64,000 nt of DNA, taken from NCBI GenBank assembly GCA_964439835.1, contig CAYTPQ010000011.1, positions 7,562-71,561 of the forward strand, in the 5' to 3' direction. Below the pieces are notes generated by a model. The model had not been told where the DNA came from and did not search any database. It saw nothing but the letters and a program-made list of their open reading frames with translations. A program made the position numbers and the translations under genes. Shown here in pieces: positions 32,001 to 40,380 of the stretch. This DNA comes from JAGNLM01 sp964439835 (GTDB lineage Bacteria; Pseudomonadota; Gammaproteobacteria; JAABTG01). The first letter of the stretch is position 1. Each line of letters begins with the position of its first letter.

Positions 32001-32531
32001 CTGGTAGAGGCCCTGGGGACCCTGGACGGGGCGATCCGGCGCATGGACCGGGAGACTCGGGCGCGCTTCCGCGAGACCTTCGACCGGCTCAACGCCGGCT
32101 TCCAGACCATGTTCCCGCAGCTGCTCGGCGGCGGGCAGGCCTGGCTGGAGCTGACCGGGGAGGACCTGCTGGAGACCGGGGTGGCGGTGGTCGCGCGTCC
32201 GCCCGGCAAGCGCAACTCGACCATCCACCTGCTCTCCGGCGGCGAGAAGGCCCTGACCGCCATCGCGCTGGTGTTCGCCATCTTCGAGCTCAACCCCGCT
32301 CCCTTCTGCATGCTGGACGAGGTCGACGCGCCGCTCGACGACGCCAACGTCGGCCGCTTCTGCTCCCTGCTCCGCTCGATGTCCGGGCGGGTCCAGTTCA
32401 TCCTGGTGACCCACAACAAGACCACCATGGAGCTGGCCGACCAGCTCGTCGGCGTGACGATGCACGAGCCCGGCGTTTCGCGCCTGGTCCACGTGGACGT
32501 GGACCAGGCTCTGCAATTCGCGGCCGTCTGA
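29016..32531 (+). CDS. smc: Chromosome segregation ATPase SMC
   Basis: 1171 aa condensin ATPase that organises the chromosome. N-terminal head with Walker A GPNGCGKSN (residues 31-39), a Q-loop region and GSRCRRRDITDLFLGTGLGP; two long Ala/Glu/Arg-rich coiled coils (about 165-500 and 665-1000); a hinge domain between (about 505-650, with RVEPGWERAVETVLGDDL); and the C-terminal head with signature LLSGGEKALTA and Walker B FCMLDEVDAPLDDAN. Many gammaproteobacteria have smc or mukB; SMC with zipA next to it is the common arrangement in the Chromatiales-type lineages. zipA follows 20 bp later. Confidence 0.96.
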   Translation: MRLSKVKLAGFKSFVDPTGLLLPSPIVAVVGPNGCGKSNVIDAVRWVLGESSARYLRGESMADVIFNGSSARKPVGQASVELVFDNGDGALGGAWAQYAEISVRRQVGRDGESHYFLNGSRCRRRDITDLFLGTGLGPRSYAIIEQGTISRVIEARPEDLRLFIEEAAGISRYKERRRETETRIHQTQENLARLNDVRDELERQLQHLGRQAKSAERFKALKQKERRLRGELLALRWRTLQADAEAREREVSALETAHAASLAALRQTEAELEREREAHASGADAMGGVQARFYAASADVARHDQSIEHARQRQAELRAELARADRLLEEARAQQASDEMERARLDAEAVAETPARNAALEAEGAARESLSAAETAMQAWQARWDALSPRLLGPARAVDVERTRIHHLEQQLARLAERAARLEQERGGLATEGLQEEAAAAAAELAAVEQERAALEAAIGEGRTRIAARREADARAARALAEARGRRQAAQGRLAALEALQEQALDKRGTGVAGWIARHGLAERPRLAEALRVEPGWERAVETVLGDDLRAVCVDGLAEPSEAVAGLSEGTLSIFDTAAAGPSGTADGVHGDALAGRVEVPWSLATLLAGVRTAPTREAAMHMCGALADHESVVTPEGLWLGRNWLRVDRPGDGQVGLLAREQDLREREAELEALTVEVERLEAGHQEGVEALVAIEREQGSLQARLGEQQRRHAALQARAAERRGRLDQVGRRARQVEEEVQEIGRQRSAAEAELAQARARLTGVEAELKALEEERAGLLAQRDGCRATLDAARQDWHRARDSAHAVAVAVEGARARREGLDRGAERLRGQIAELSGRRIELERSLLEVEAPLGQSLEAREQALARQVAVEEELKAARRALGEIEERLRTLDQARRAAEERVEADRSRLEGARLAQQAARVRLQEVASDLRDLGASLEELLDGLPEAASEADWQAELEDLDRRVARLGPINLAAIEEFAELGARKRYLDSQHADLVEALGTLDGAIRRMDRETRARFRETFDRLNAGFQTMFPQLLGGGQAWLELTGEDLLETGVAVVARPPGKRNSTIHLLSGGEKALTAIALVFAIFELNPAPFCMLDEVDAPLDDANVGRFCSLLRSMSGRVQFILVTHNKTTMELADQLVGVTMHEPGVSRLVHVDVDQALQFAAV

Positions 32532-32551
32532 TCGCGGCCTGAGGAGAAGGC

Positions 32552-33337
32552 ATGGACAACCTGCGTTGGGTGCTGCTGGCCGTCGGCGTGCTCGTGGTGG
32601 CCGGCATCTATTTCTGGGAGATGGCGCGCCGGCGGGCCCGTCGGCGGGAGGAGGACGAGCTCGACGAGGCGGAGCGCGAGCTGCTGGAGGGGCTGAGCGC
32701 GACCCGCGACGAGGACCCCTTCGCCGGCCTGGGTGACCTGCGCGGGGACCCCCTGAAGCTGGACGCGGAGGACGTGCGGGGGCTGGGCAAGCTGGTGCCG
32801 GACGACGAGGAGCCGGAGCTGCCCGCAGAGCCCGCGCCTGCCCGCCCGGCCGAGCGGGGCAGTCGCCTCTACGCGGTGGACGGTCGCCGGGGGCGCGCCG
32901 GCGAGGAGCTCATCATCGTGCTCAACGTGATGGCCGAGCCGGGGCAGCCGTTTCCCGGTCCGGAGGTGCGTGCGGCGCTGGAGTCGGTGGACATGCGCTT
33001 CGGCGACATGCAGATCTTCCACCACCACGGCGTAGGGGACATGGGGACCGAGGTGCCGGTCTTCAGTGTGGCTAACCTGCTGAACCCCGGGACCTTTGAC
33101 GTGACGAAGCTGGACGGCTTCACGACCCCGGGGCTGGTGATGTTCATGCGCTTGCCGGGCCCGCTGGACCCACGGGTGGCGTTCGAGCTGATGCTGAATA
33201 CCGGCCAAAGGCTGGCGGACACGCTGCACGGGGAGTTGCGGGACGAGACCCGCAGCGTGCTGAGCGCCCAGACCATTGCCCACGTGCGCGAGCGGATCGC
33301 GGAGTTCAACCGGCGGCAGCTGCTGGCGGCGTCTTGA
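32552..33337 (+). CDS. zipA: Cell division protein ZipA
   Basis: Anchors FtsZ to the inner membrane. 261 aa. N-terminal membrane helix (WVLLAVGVLVVAGIYFWE), then a charged segment and a Pro/Glu linker, then the FtsZ-binding C-terminal domain (about 120-255): LIIVLNVMA, DMQIFHHHG, FSVANLLNPGTFD, GLVMFMRLPGP, AFELMLNTGQRLADTL. The linker is shorter than in E. coli (328 aa). AAGGAG-like sequence precedes the ATG. In many relatives ligA follows directly; here rlmKL, a repeat element and a low-complexity gene lie between. Confidence 0.93.
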   Translation: MDNLRWVLLAVGVLVVAGIYFWEMARRRARRREEDELDEAERELLEGLSATRDEDPFAGLGDLRGDPLKLDAEDVRGLGKLVPDDEEPELPAEPAPARPAERGSRLYAVDGRRGRAGEELIIVLNVMAEPGQPFPGPEVRAALESVDMRFGDMQIFHHHGVGDMGTEVPVFSVANLLNPGTFDVTKLDGFTTPGLVMFMRLPGPLDPRVAFELMLNTGQRLADTLHGELRDETRSVLSAQTIAHVRERIAEFNRRQLLAAS

Positions 33338-33387
33338 GACCCGATCGGCACAACAGGGCGTAGGCCGCGGCCGTGTCCGCCGGGGGG

Positions 33388-33496
33388 GCGGGGCCCGGCC
33401 GTGGCCCCGCGGGGCACGCCGTGAATACGTCCCTGTAGGCTCGGATGCCGCCGTCCAGGCGGCATACGTCCCCGCAGAACCACGACCGGGCCCCGC
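33388..33496 (+). repeat. 109-bp dispersed element, copy B
   Basis: Outer arms 33388-33414 and 33470-33496, 27 bp with four mismatches, all left C against right A. Core CGCCGTGAATACG then TCCCTGTAGGCTCG (33415-33442); inner hairpin ATGCCGCC-gtcca-GGCGGCAT (33444-33464). Between the convergent zipA and rlmKL stops. Confidence 0.9.
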
Positions 33497-33516
33497 TTTC
33501 AGGCCCGGTGGTGGAA

Positions 33517-35835
33517 TCATCTGATGCGCCAGCACTGGTGGACCCTAGGGCTGCGCTCGAAGTCCCGGGGGAGGGTCTGGCGGGTGATGTCCTCGGGGGC
33601 CAGATCGGCCAGCGCCTCGCGGTCGAGGCGGAAGCCGCGGCGGTTGGTGGAGAAGAGGAGGGTGCCGCCGGGGTTGAGGAGGGCGGCGGCGAGGCGGATC
33701 AGGCGGACGTGGTCGCGCTGGAGGTCGAGCACGCCCTCCATGCGCTTGGAGTTCGAGAAGGTCGGCGGGTCGAGGAAGATCAGGCCGTAGCGCGGACCGC
33801 GCTCGCTGGCGGCGGCCTGCTCTTCGAGCCAGGTGAGGCAGTCGGCCTGGAGCAGGCGGTGCTCGGGGCCACGGACGCCGTTCAGGTCGAGATTGCGCCG
33901 GGCCCACTCCAGGTAGGTCCGGGACAGGTCCACCGAGTCGGTCGCGGCGGCTCCGCCCCGGGCGGCGCAGACGGTGGCGGTGCCCGTGTAGGCGAACAGG
34001 TTGAGGAAGCGCACCCCCGAAGCCAGCGCCGCGATCATCCGGCGGGTGTCCCGGTGGTCCAGGAACAGGCCGGTGTCGAGGTATTCGCTCAGGTTGACCA
34101 GGAACCGGCAGTCCCCCTCCCGCACCTCGAAGGGCGCCCCCGTGCTGCCGGTCCGCGTGTACTGGGCCGCGCCCCGTTGGCGCCGGCGCACCTTCAGGTA
34201 TACGTCCTCGGGGGCGATGCCCGTGACCTCGGGCAGGACGGCGACCAGCTCGGCCAGGCGGCGGGCGGCGGTCTCGGGGTCGACCGTCGCGGGGGGGGCG
34301 TACTCCTGCACGTGCAGCCCCCGGCGCTCGCCGGCGTAGAGGTCGACGGCCGCGGCGTACTCGGGCAGGTCGCGGTCGTAGAGCCGGTAGCAAGTGACGC
34401 CAGTGCGCCGGGCCCACCGGCCCAGCGTCGCCAGGTTCTTGCGCAGGCGGTTGGCGAGCATGGCGGCGCCGGGCGAGGGCGGGGGCACGGTGGTTGTCGC
34501 GGCGAGGTCCGGCGCCGTCGACGGCGGGGCGTCGGCGGTCGGAGACCCTTCCGCGGCCCGCGGCGCTCCGGCGGGGGGAGCTGCGGCGGGCGCCGCCCGG
34601 GCCGCTCCGGTCGCGGGCCCGGAGCCCAGGCGGCCGGCCTCCTCAGGGCGGTCCGTGGCACCAGTCCGGTCGGGGGCCGCCGGGCCGAAGCGCAGGAGCC
34701 GGCACTCGATCGGGCCGTTCCAGAGGGTGTGCGTGCGCCGGGGGCGCAGGCCGAGGGCCCCCGCCAGTCGGGCGTCGGCGGTGAAGACCGCGGCCTGCCA
34801 GTCGGCGAACTGGGAGCGCAGGCGTTCCCCCAGCAGCCGGTAGAGGGGCAGCAAGGCCTCGCGCTCCCCGAGCCGGTGGCCGTAGGGCGGATTGACCACC
34901 ACCAACCCTGCCCTAGCCGCTGGGGGCGCTGTGAGACCGGCCAGGGGGCGGGTCTCGAACCGCACCCGCGGGGCAAGGCCGGCCCGGACGGCGTTGACCC
35001 GTGCCGCCTGGACGGCGCGGGCGTCCTCGTCGAAGCCCAGGATCTCCGGCAGGTGCCGGAGGCCGGCCTCGGCCCGCTGGCGGGCCTCCTCGAGGAGCCT
35101 CTTCCAGACGGCGGGGCGGTGGCCCAGCCAGCCGGCGAACCCCCAGTAGTCCCGCAGCAGGCCGGGGGCCCGGTCCGCCGCCATCAGCGCGGCTTCGATC
35201 GGCAGCGTCCCCGAGCCGCACATGGGGTCGAGCAGGGAGCCCCCGGCCGCGGCCACCTGTGGCCAGCCGGACCTGAGCAGGATCCCCGCGGCCAGGTTCT
35301 CGCGCAATGGCGCCTCCACGCCGTCGAGCCGGTAGCCCCGGCGGTGGAGGGGTTCGCCCGAGAGGTCCAGGGCCAGGGCGGCGGCCGTGCCGGAGAGGTG
35401 CAGGTGCAGGCGCAGGGCGGGTCGATCGAGCCGTACCGACGGCCGGCGGCCGTGCAGCGCGCGTAGGCGGTCGACGACGGCGTCCTTCACGCGCTGGGCG
35501 GCGAAGCGGGTGTGCCGGAACGCCTCGGTCGCGCCGTCCACGTCGACGGCCAACGTGTCGTCCGGGCCCAGGTGCTCCTCCCACGGGACCCCGTACACCC
35601 CCTGGTAAAGGGTGTCCGGGGTCCCCGCGTCGAGGTGCGCCAGGGTCAGGAGCACACGGCTTGCCGTCCTGGACCACAGGCAGGCCCGGTAGCCGTCCTC
35701 AATCCCGCCGCGAAAGGCGACCCCCGCGGCGGCGGGGCGGGCGTCCTCCACCCCGAGCCCTCGGACCTCCTCGGCCAACAGGTCGGCCAGCCCCCGCGGG
35801 GTGGTGGCGAAGAAGGAGAGTCGGTCCCGCTCCAT
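33517..35835 (-). CDS. rlmL: Bifunctional 23S rRNA methyltransferase RlmKL
   Basis: Makes m2G2445 (N-terminal RlmL half) and m7G2069 (C-terminal RlmK half) in 23S rRNA, in the E. coli numbering. 772 aa, about 70 longer than E. coli RlmKL. THUMP region (about 45-155), RlmL methyltransferase with LDPMCGSGTLPIEAALMA and VVNPPYGHRLG, then an Ala/Pro-rich linker of about 65 residues (roughly 380-450), then RlmK with NLFAYTGTATVCAARGGA, VDLSRTYLEWARRNLDLNG and LIFLDPPTFSNSKRM. The extra linker accounts for the added length. ATG 35835 is well placed. Confidence 0.94.
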   Translation of the reverse strand: MERDRLSFFATTPRGLADLLAEEVRGLGVEDARPAAAGVAFRGGIEDGYRACLWSRTASRVLLTLAHLDAGTPDTLYQGVYGVPWEEHLGPDDTLAVDVDGATEAFRHTRFAAQRVKDAVVDRLRALHGRRPSVRLDRPALRLHLHLSGTAAALALDLSGEPLHRRGYRLDGVEAPLRENLAAGILLRSGWPQVAAAGGSLLDPMCGSGTLPIEAALMAADRAPGLLRDYWGFAGWLGHRPAVWKRLLEEARQRAEAGLRHLPEILGFDEDARAVQAARVNAVRAGLAPRVRFETRPLAGLTAPPAARAGLVVVNPPYGHRLGEREALLPLYRLLGERLRSQFADWQAAVFTADARLAGALGLRPRRTHTLWNGPIECRLLRFGPAAPDRTGATDRPEEAGRLGSGPATGAARAAPAAAPPAGAPRAAEGSPTADAPPSTAPDLAATTTVPPPSPGAAMLANRLRKNLATLGRWARRTGVTCYRLYDRDLPEYAAAVDLYAGERRGLHVQEYAPPATVDPETAARRLAELVAVLPEVTGIAPEDVYLKVRRRQRGAAQYTRTGSTGAPFEVREGDCRFLVNLSEYLDTGLFLDHRDTRRMIAALASGVRFLNLFAYTGTATVCAARGGAAATDSVDLSRTYLEWARRNLDLNGVRGPEHRLLQADCLTWLEEQAAASERGPRYGLIFLDPPTFSNSKRMEGVLDLQRDHVRLIRLAAALLNPGGTLLFSTNRRGFRLDREALADLAPEDITRQTLPRDFERSPRVHQCWRIR

Positions 35836-35937
35836 GGTGCCTCGTCAGGGTCCGCGGTGACACGGACGGGCAAATGGGAAGATACTTACGCCGCCGCCGA
35901 GCGGCATCCTATCCGATAGACCGAGAGGACACCTCCT

Positions 35938-36750
35938 ATGTACACGCGTTCCGGGAAGTTGCTGGCCGTGGCCAGCGCCTGGGCGGTGGTGGCCACGTGG
36001 CCCGCGCTGACGCAGGCGGCTCCGGTTACCCTGCCCGCAGCCCCGCCCGCGGCCGCTGCAGCCCCCGTGGCCCCCCAGCCGGCGGCGCCCGCGCCTGCGG
36101 CTGCCGCGGCTCCGGCCGCGAAGCCGGCAATGCCGACTCCGCCCGCGCCGCCCCAGGCCGCCCCCGCGCCGGGTGCCGGTCAGCCTGCGATGCCTGCGAT
36201 GCCTCCGCAGCCTGCCGCGACCAAGGGACCGGGCATGGCGACCACCCCGGCGGCGCCGCCACCGATGATGACCCCGGAGGAGCGCGCCCAGCACCGGGAG
36301 GCCATGCGCAACATGACGGCCGAGGAGCGTCAGGCCATGCGCCAGAAGATGCGCGAAGAGATGTGGAAGCGCGCCCAGGAAGGCGGCATGGCTAGCCCCG
36401 AGGCGCCGGCGACGCCGACCCCGCCGCTGCCGCCGAAGCAGGGCGCCCGCGCCCGGATGAGCCCCGAGGAGTGGCAGGCCTACCGGGAGAAGCGGCACGC
36501 CGAGATGAAGAAGCAGGCCGACGCGGCCGGCATCCCGTTCCCGGAGGAGCCACCCGCACCCGGCACCGGTCCTGGCCGCGGCATGATGGGTCCGGGCTAC
36601 GGGCCGATGGGGCCGGGCGGCTTCGGTCCTATGGGGCCCGGTGGATACGGTCCGATGGGGCCGATGGGGCCCGGCAGGTACGGGCCGATGGGGCCCGCCG
36701 GTGCGGGTCCCGGCATGTGGGGCCCGCCGGGCTACGGGCCGGGCTGGTAA
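35938..36750 (+). CDS. Secreted low-complexity Pro/Ala and Gly/Pro/Met-rich protein
   Basis: 270 aa. A signal peptide (KLLAVASAWAVVATWPALTQA) leads to an Ala/Pro-rich tract (about 30-110), a charged helical segment with two similar blocks (MTPEERAQHREAMRNM and MTAEERQAMRQKMREEM, and later MSPEEWQAYREKRHAEM), and a collagen-like C-terminus built from GPMGPGG/GPM repeats (about 215-265). GAGGAC precedes the ATG. The helical blocks recall the xTPEER segments of Spy/CpxP-like periplasmic proteins, but I cannot assign a family. High Met and His content could bind copper; this is only a possibility. It is exported and stands alone. Confidence 0.75.
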   Translation: MYTRSGKLLAVASAWAVVATWPALTQAAPVTLPAAPPAAAAAPVAPQPAAPAPAAAAAPAAKPAMPTPPAPPQAAPAPGAGQPAMPAMPPQPAATKGPGMATTPAAPPPMMTPEERAQHREAMRNMTAEERQAMRQKMREEMWKRAQEGGMASPEAPATPTPPLPPKQGARARMSPEEWQAYREKRHAEMKKQADAAGIPFPEEPPAPGTGPGRGMMGPGYGPMGPGGFGPMGPGGYGPMGPMGPGRYGPMGPAGAGPGMWGPPGYGPGW

Positions 36751-36936
36751 GGCGCCCTCGCCCGGGCAGCGCTCGCCTGCGGAGGCGCCGGTGGACGGCC
36801 TTCGCGGGCGAGCGGTCCTGCCAGGCCCCGGTGTCCGGGGCCACCATGGGACGGGTCTCGCGAGGCGCCGGCCAGTTCCTGCGCCTCCGCGTCACCGTCT
36901 CTAAGTCTCCTGACCGTTTCCCGCGTCCCGCCTGCC

Positions 36937-38988
36937 GTGGCCACTGAGGCACCCGGACCGGCCCGCCAGCGCGCCGCCGAGCTCCGGCGGCTGCTCGAGT
37001 ACCACAACTACCGCTACTACGTCCTCGACGCCCCGGAGATCCCGGACGCCGAGTACGACCGGCTGTTGCGCGAGCTCCAGGACCTGGAGGCGCGCTACCC
37101 GGACCTCGTCACCCCCGACTCGCCGACCCAGCGCGTGGGGGCGACCCCGCTGGAGTCCTTCGGCGAGGTCGTGCACGAGGTGCCGATGCTGTCCCTGGCC
37201 AACGCCTTCACCGAAGAGGAGGTGAGGGACTTCGACCGGCGCGTGCGCGAGCGGCTCGGCGTGGAGCGGGTCGAGTACGCCGCCGAGACCAAGATCGACG
37301 GCCTGGCCGTCAGTCTGCTCTACGAGGCCGGCCGCTTCGTGCGCGCGGCCACCCGCGGCGACGGCACCCGCGGTGAGGACGTCACCGCCAACGTGCGTAC
37401 GATCAAGTCGGTGCCGCTGCGCCTGCAGGGGGACGAGCCGCCGCGGCTCCTGGAGGTACGGGGCGAGGTCTTCATGACCCTGGCGGGCTTCCGGGAGCTC
37501 AACGAGCGTCAGCGGGGCCGGGGCGAGAAGACCTTCGCCAATCCGCGCAACGCCGCGGCCGGCAGCCTGCGCCAGCTCGACCCCGCCGTCACCGCGGGCC
37601 GCCCCCTGACCTTCTTCTGCTACGGGGTTGCGCGCTGCGAGGGTCGCGACCTGCCGGGCCGCCACGTCGAGACCCTGCGGGTCCTGGCCCGCTGGGGCCT
37701 GCGCGTCTCGCCCGAGGCGCGGGTCGTCGAGGGCGTGGAGGGCTGCCTCGCCTACTACGAGGACCTGGGCCGTCGGCGCGGGGCCCTCGGCTACGAGATC
37801 GACGGTGTCGTCTACAAGGTCGACCGGTTGGACCAGCAGGCCGCGCTCGGCTTCGTGTCCCGGGCCCCGCGCTGGGCGGTCGCCCACAAGTTTCCGGCCC
37901 AGGAGGAGCTCACCCGGGTCCTGGGGGTCGAGTTCCAGGTCGGCCGTACCGGGGCGCTCACCCCGGTGGCCCGGCTGGAGCCCGTCTTCGTGGGCGGGGC
38001 GACGGTGAGCAACGCCACCCTGCACAACCTGGACGAGGTCGAGCGCAAGGACGTGCGGGTCGGGGACACGGTCATCGTTCGCCGGGCGGGCGACGTGATC
38101 CCGGAGGTCGTCGGCGTCGTGCTCGACCGCCGTCCCCCGGACGCCGCGCGGGTGGTGATGCCCGAGGCCTGCCCCGTCTGCGGCTCCCAGGTGGTGCGGG
38201 TCGAGGGCGAGGCGGTGGCCCGCTGCAGCGGCGGTCTCTACTGCCCGGCCCAGCGCAAGGAGGCCATCCGCCACTTCGCGAGCCGCCGGGCCATGGACGT
38301 GGAGGGCCTCGGCGAGAAGCTGGTCGACCAGCTGGTGGAGCGGGGTCTGGTTCGCACAGTGGCCGACATCTTCGGCCTCACCGCCCCGGAGCTGGCGGCG
38401 CTCGATCGGATGGGCGAGAAGTCGGCCGAGAACCTGATCGCCGCCATCGACCGCAGCCGCGAGACGACCCTGCCGAGGTTCCTGTACGCCCTGGGTGTTC
38501 GCGAGGTCGGGGAGGCCACGGCACGCACCCTGGCCCAGCACTTCGGGACCCTGGAGGCGATCGCCGCGGCCGACGAGGAGACGCTCCAGGGGGTCCCCGA
38601 CGTCGGCCCGATCGTCGCCCGTCACGTGGCCTCGTTCTTCCGCCAGCCCCACAACCGGGAGGTCATCGCGGCGCTGCGGGCGGCAGGGGTCCACTGGCCC
38701 GAGGCCAGACCGGCACGGCCAGCGGCGGCCCCGCTGGCGGGTCAGACCTTCGTCCTCACGGGCACGCTGTCGACGCTGGGGCGCGAGGAGGCGAAGGCGC
38801 GCCTGCTGGCCCTGGGGGCGAAGGTCACGGGGAGCGTGTCGGCGAAGACCCGGTACGTGGTGGTCGGGGCCGATCCGGGGTCGAAGCTGGATCGGGCGCG
38901 GGATCTCGGCGTGGAGACCCTGGACGAGGAGGCGTTCCTGGCGCTGCTAAGCCGAGCGGAGGGAATGGCGGAATCGGGAAGCTTCTAA
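36937..38988 (+). CDS. ligA: NAD+-dependent DNA ligase
   Basis: Seals nicks in replication and repair. 683 aa with full domain set: Ia and adenylation domain with AETKIDGLAVSLLYE (nucleophile Lys119), OB fold, zinc finger with CPVCGSQ ... CSGGLYC, helix-hairpin-helix region (about 430-570) and a C-terminal BRCT domain (about 595-680, AGQTFVLTGTLSTLGREEAK). The start is GTG 36937, where the family's N-terminus begins. A 186-bp gap precedes it. Confidence 0.96.
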   Translation: MATEAPGPARQRAAELRRLLEYHNYRYYVLDAPEIPDAEYDRLLRELQDLEARYPDLVTPDSPTQRVGATPLESFGEVVHEVPMLSLANAFTEEEVRDFDRRVRERLGVERVEYAAETKIDGLAVSLLYEAGRFVRAATRGDGTRGEDVTANVRTIKSVPLRLQGDEPPRLLEVRGEVFMTLAGFRELNERQRGRGEKTFANPRNAAAGSLRQLDPAVTAGRPLTFFCYGVARCEGRDLPGRHVETLRVLARWGLRVSPEARVVEGVEGCLAYYEDLGRRRGALGYEIDGVVYKVDRLDQQAALGFVSRAPRWAVAHKFPAQEELTRVLGVEFQVGRTGALTPVARLEPVFVGGATVSNATLHNLDEVERKDVRVGDTVIVRRAGDVIPEVVGVVLDRRPPDAARVVMPEACPVCGSQVVRVEGEAVARCSGGLYCPAQRKEAIRHFASRRAMDVEGLGEKLVDQLVERGLVRTVADIFGLTAPELAALDRMGEKSAENLIAAIDRSRETTLPRFLYALGVREVGEATARTLAQHFGTLEAIAAADEETLQGVPDVGPIVARHVASFFRQPHNREVIAALRAAGVHWPEARPARPAAAPLAGQTFVLTGTLSTLGREEAKARLLALGAKVTGSVSAKTRYVVVGADPGSKLDRARDLGVETLDEEAFLALLSRAEGMAESGSF

Positions 38989-39017
38989 AGACGTTGCCTA
39001 TTCACTCTCCGGTGCAA

Positions 39018-39061
39018 GCGGTTCCCCGGTGCGGTCCCGCGAAACCGCACCGGGGAACCGC
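39018..39061. repeat. 44-bp perfect hairpin, possible interior-deleted element (copy E)
   Basis: Perfect 18-bp arms (39018-39035 and 39044-39061) with the 8-nt loop CCCGCGAA. The arm sequence (CCCCGGTGCGGTCCCGCG) matches the outer arms of copy D at 45645-45870. Lies 30 bp after ligA and would also serve as its terminator hairpin, but no T tract follows. Confidence 0.7.
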
Positions 39062-39187
39062 CTGCAAGTCAGCGATCTGGTCCCCTCATCTCTAGCTGAG
39101 CTTTGTGCGCGCGGCAAACGCTGGCCAGGGGCGGCAACCCCTTGCCGGTGGCTGATTCTTGCGCGGAAACGGCCTCCTCGCTAGCAA

Positions 39188-39296
39188 GCGGCTGGCGGGT
39201 ACGGCTCTGCGGGACCGTATGCCGCCGGGATGGCGGCATCCGAGCCTACAGGGATGTATTCACGGCGTGTCCCGCGGAGCCGTGCCCGTCAGCCGC
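39188..39296 (-). repeat. 109-bp dispersed element, copy C
   Basis: Outer arms 39188-39215 and 39269-39296, 28 bp with three mismatches, all G-U-compatible in RNA on the plus strand. Inner hairpin ATGCCGCC-gggat-GGCGGCAT (39219-39239), then the core in reverse orientation (CGAGCCTACAGGG, then TGTATTCACGGCGTG). The 345-bp gap between convergent ligA and the GGDEF gene holds this copy and hairpin E and nothing else that I recognise. Confidence 0.9.
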
Positions 39297-39333
39297 CACG
39301 CCATAGCCGAGCCGGCGAGTGTTTCATCAGGTC

Positions 39334-40254
39334 TCACGCGGCGGCCGTGACCCGGTTGCGGCCGTCGGACTTGGAGCGGTAGAGGGCTTTGTCGGCCCGT
39401 TGCAGAAAGCGCTGGGCGTCGTCCCCCGTGGACAGTGTCGCCACGCCGGCGCTGACCGTGAGCGGCACCGTGACCCCAGAGCACTCCACCCGCAGGGCCT
39501 CGATCGCCACCCGCACGCGCTCGGCCAGCAGCGCCGCGCCGCGCAGGTCGGTGTTGCGCAGGACCACCACGAACTCCTCCCCGCCGTAGCGGAACAGCAC
39601 GTCGCTGCTGCGGATGCACTGGCCCAGGCGAGCGGCGAAGCTGCGCAGCACGCAGTCCCCGGTGGTGTGCCCGTGACGGTCGTTGACCTGCTTGAAGTGG
39701 TCCAGGTCGAACATGATCAGGGAGAGCGCGCCCCCGTGCCGCTGGGCCAGGCTGACCTCCCGCTCCAGGGTCGACTCCAGCGTGGCGCGGTTGTTCGCGC
39801 CCGTCAGCGGGTCGCGCGAGGCGGCGATCAGGGCGTCGTGGTAGAGCAGGGCGTTGCGCAGGGGGTAGACCAGCTGACTGGTGAGGAGCTCGAGCCGCGC
39901 CGCGTCCGACTCGCTGAACGGGCGGGCGCGGGTGTAGGTCACCACGCCCAGGGTCTGCTCGGACAGCAGGAGCGTGTAGGCGCAGGAGTGGGGCTTCCGC
40001 GAGCCGTGCTCGATGGCCACCTCGCGCTCGGCGTTCTCGAACAGCACGCTGTCGAAGGGGATGACGGGCGAGCACTCGCCGGCGTAGACCTCGATCAACC
40101 CCTCGAGCTGGAGCGTCACCTGCAGGCGCTGGGAGAGGTGGAGCAGCCAGCCCTTGTCGAACGCATCGCGGGTGGTGGGGACGTCGGCGCCGGTGGGCCA
40201 GGGACGCCTGGCCTGGGACGCGATCGAGGTCTCGGACGGCAGGGGTGTCGGCAT
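39334..40254 (-). CDS. Diguanylate cyclase with N-terminal GAF-like domain
   Basis: 306 aa, soluble. The N-terminal half (about 35-140) looks like a GAF sensor; the C-terminal half is a complete GGDEF domain with DPLTGANNRATLE, MFDLDHFKQVND, active-site GGEEF and, five residues before it, the RSSD product-inhibition (I-site) motif. It should make cyclic di-GMP. ATG 40254 has GGGAG about 11 nt upstream. Single gene between ligA and yciK. Confidence 0.9.
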   Translation of the reverse strand: MPTPLPSETSIASQARRPWPTGADVPTTRDAFDKGWLLHLSQRLQVTLQLEGLIEVYAGECSPVIPFDSVLFENAEREVAIEHGSRKPHSCAYTLLLSEQTLGVVTYTRARPFSESDAARLELLTSQLVYPLRNALLYHDALIAASRDPLTGANNRATLESTLEREVSLAQRHGGALSLIMFDLDHFKQVNDRHGHTTGDCVLRSFAARLGQCIRSSDVLFRYGGEEFVVVLRNTDLRGAALLAERVRVAIEALRVECSGVTVPLTVSAGVATLSTGDDAQRFLQRADKALYRSKSDGRNRVTAAA

Positions 40255-40380
40255 GGGGAATCCGTCTCCCTTCGGCTCTGGGCTATCGGGATGCCAGAAC
40301 CGTGCCAGAAGCCCCCTACCGATGGATGTTATGCGTTTCAGAGGGTTACGCCGTCCTCTTTCGGGGCATGAGGAGTGGGG

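Noticed and set aside
33445..35466. Long plus-strand frame opposite rlmKL
   Set aside because: Pure antisense shadow; the minus frame has methyltransferase motifs in correct order.
39018..39061. Ordinary intrinsic terminator of ligA
   Set aside because: The hairpin is strong but has no T tract, and the arm sequence matches element copy D; terminator activity is possible but not the best single explanation.
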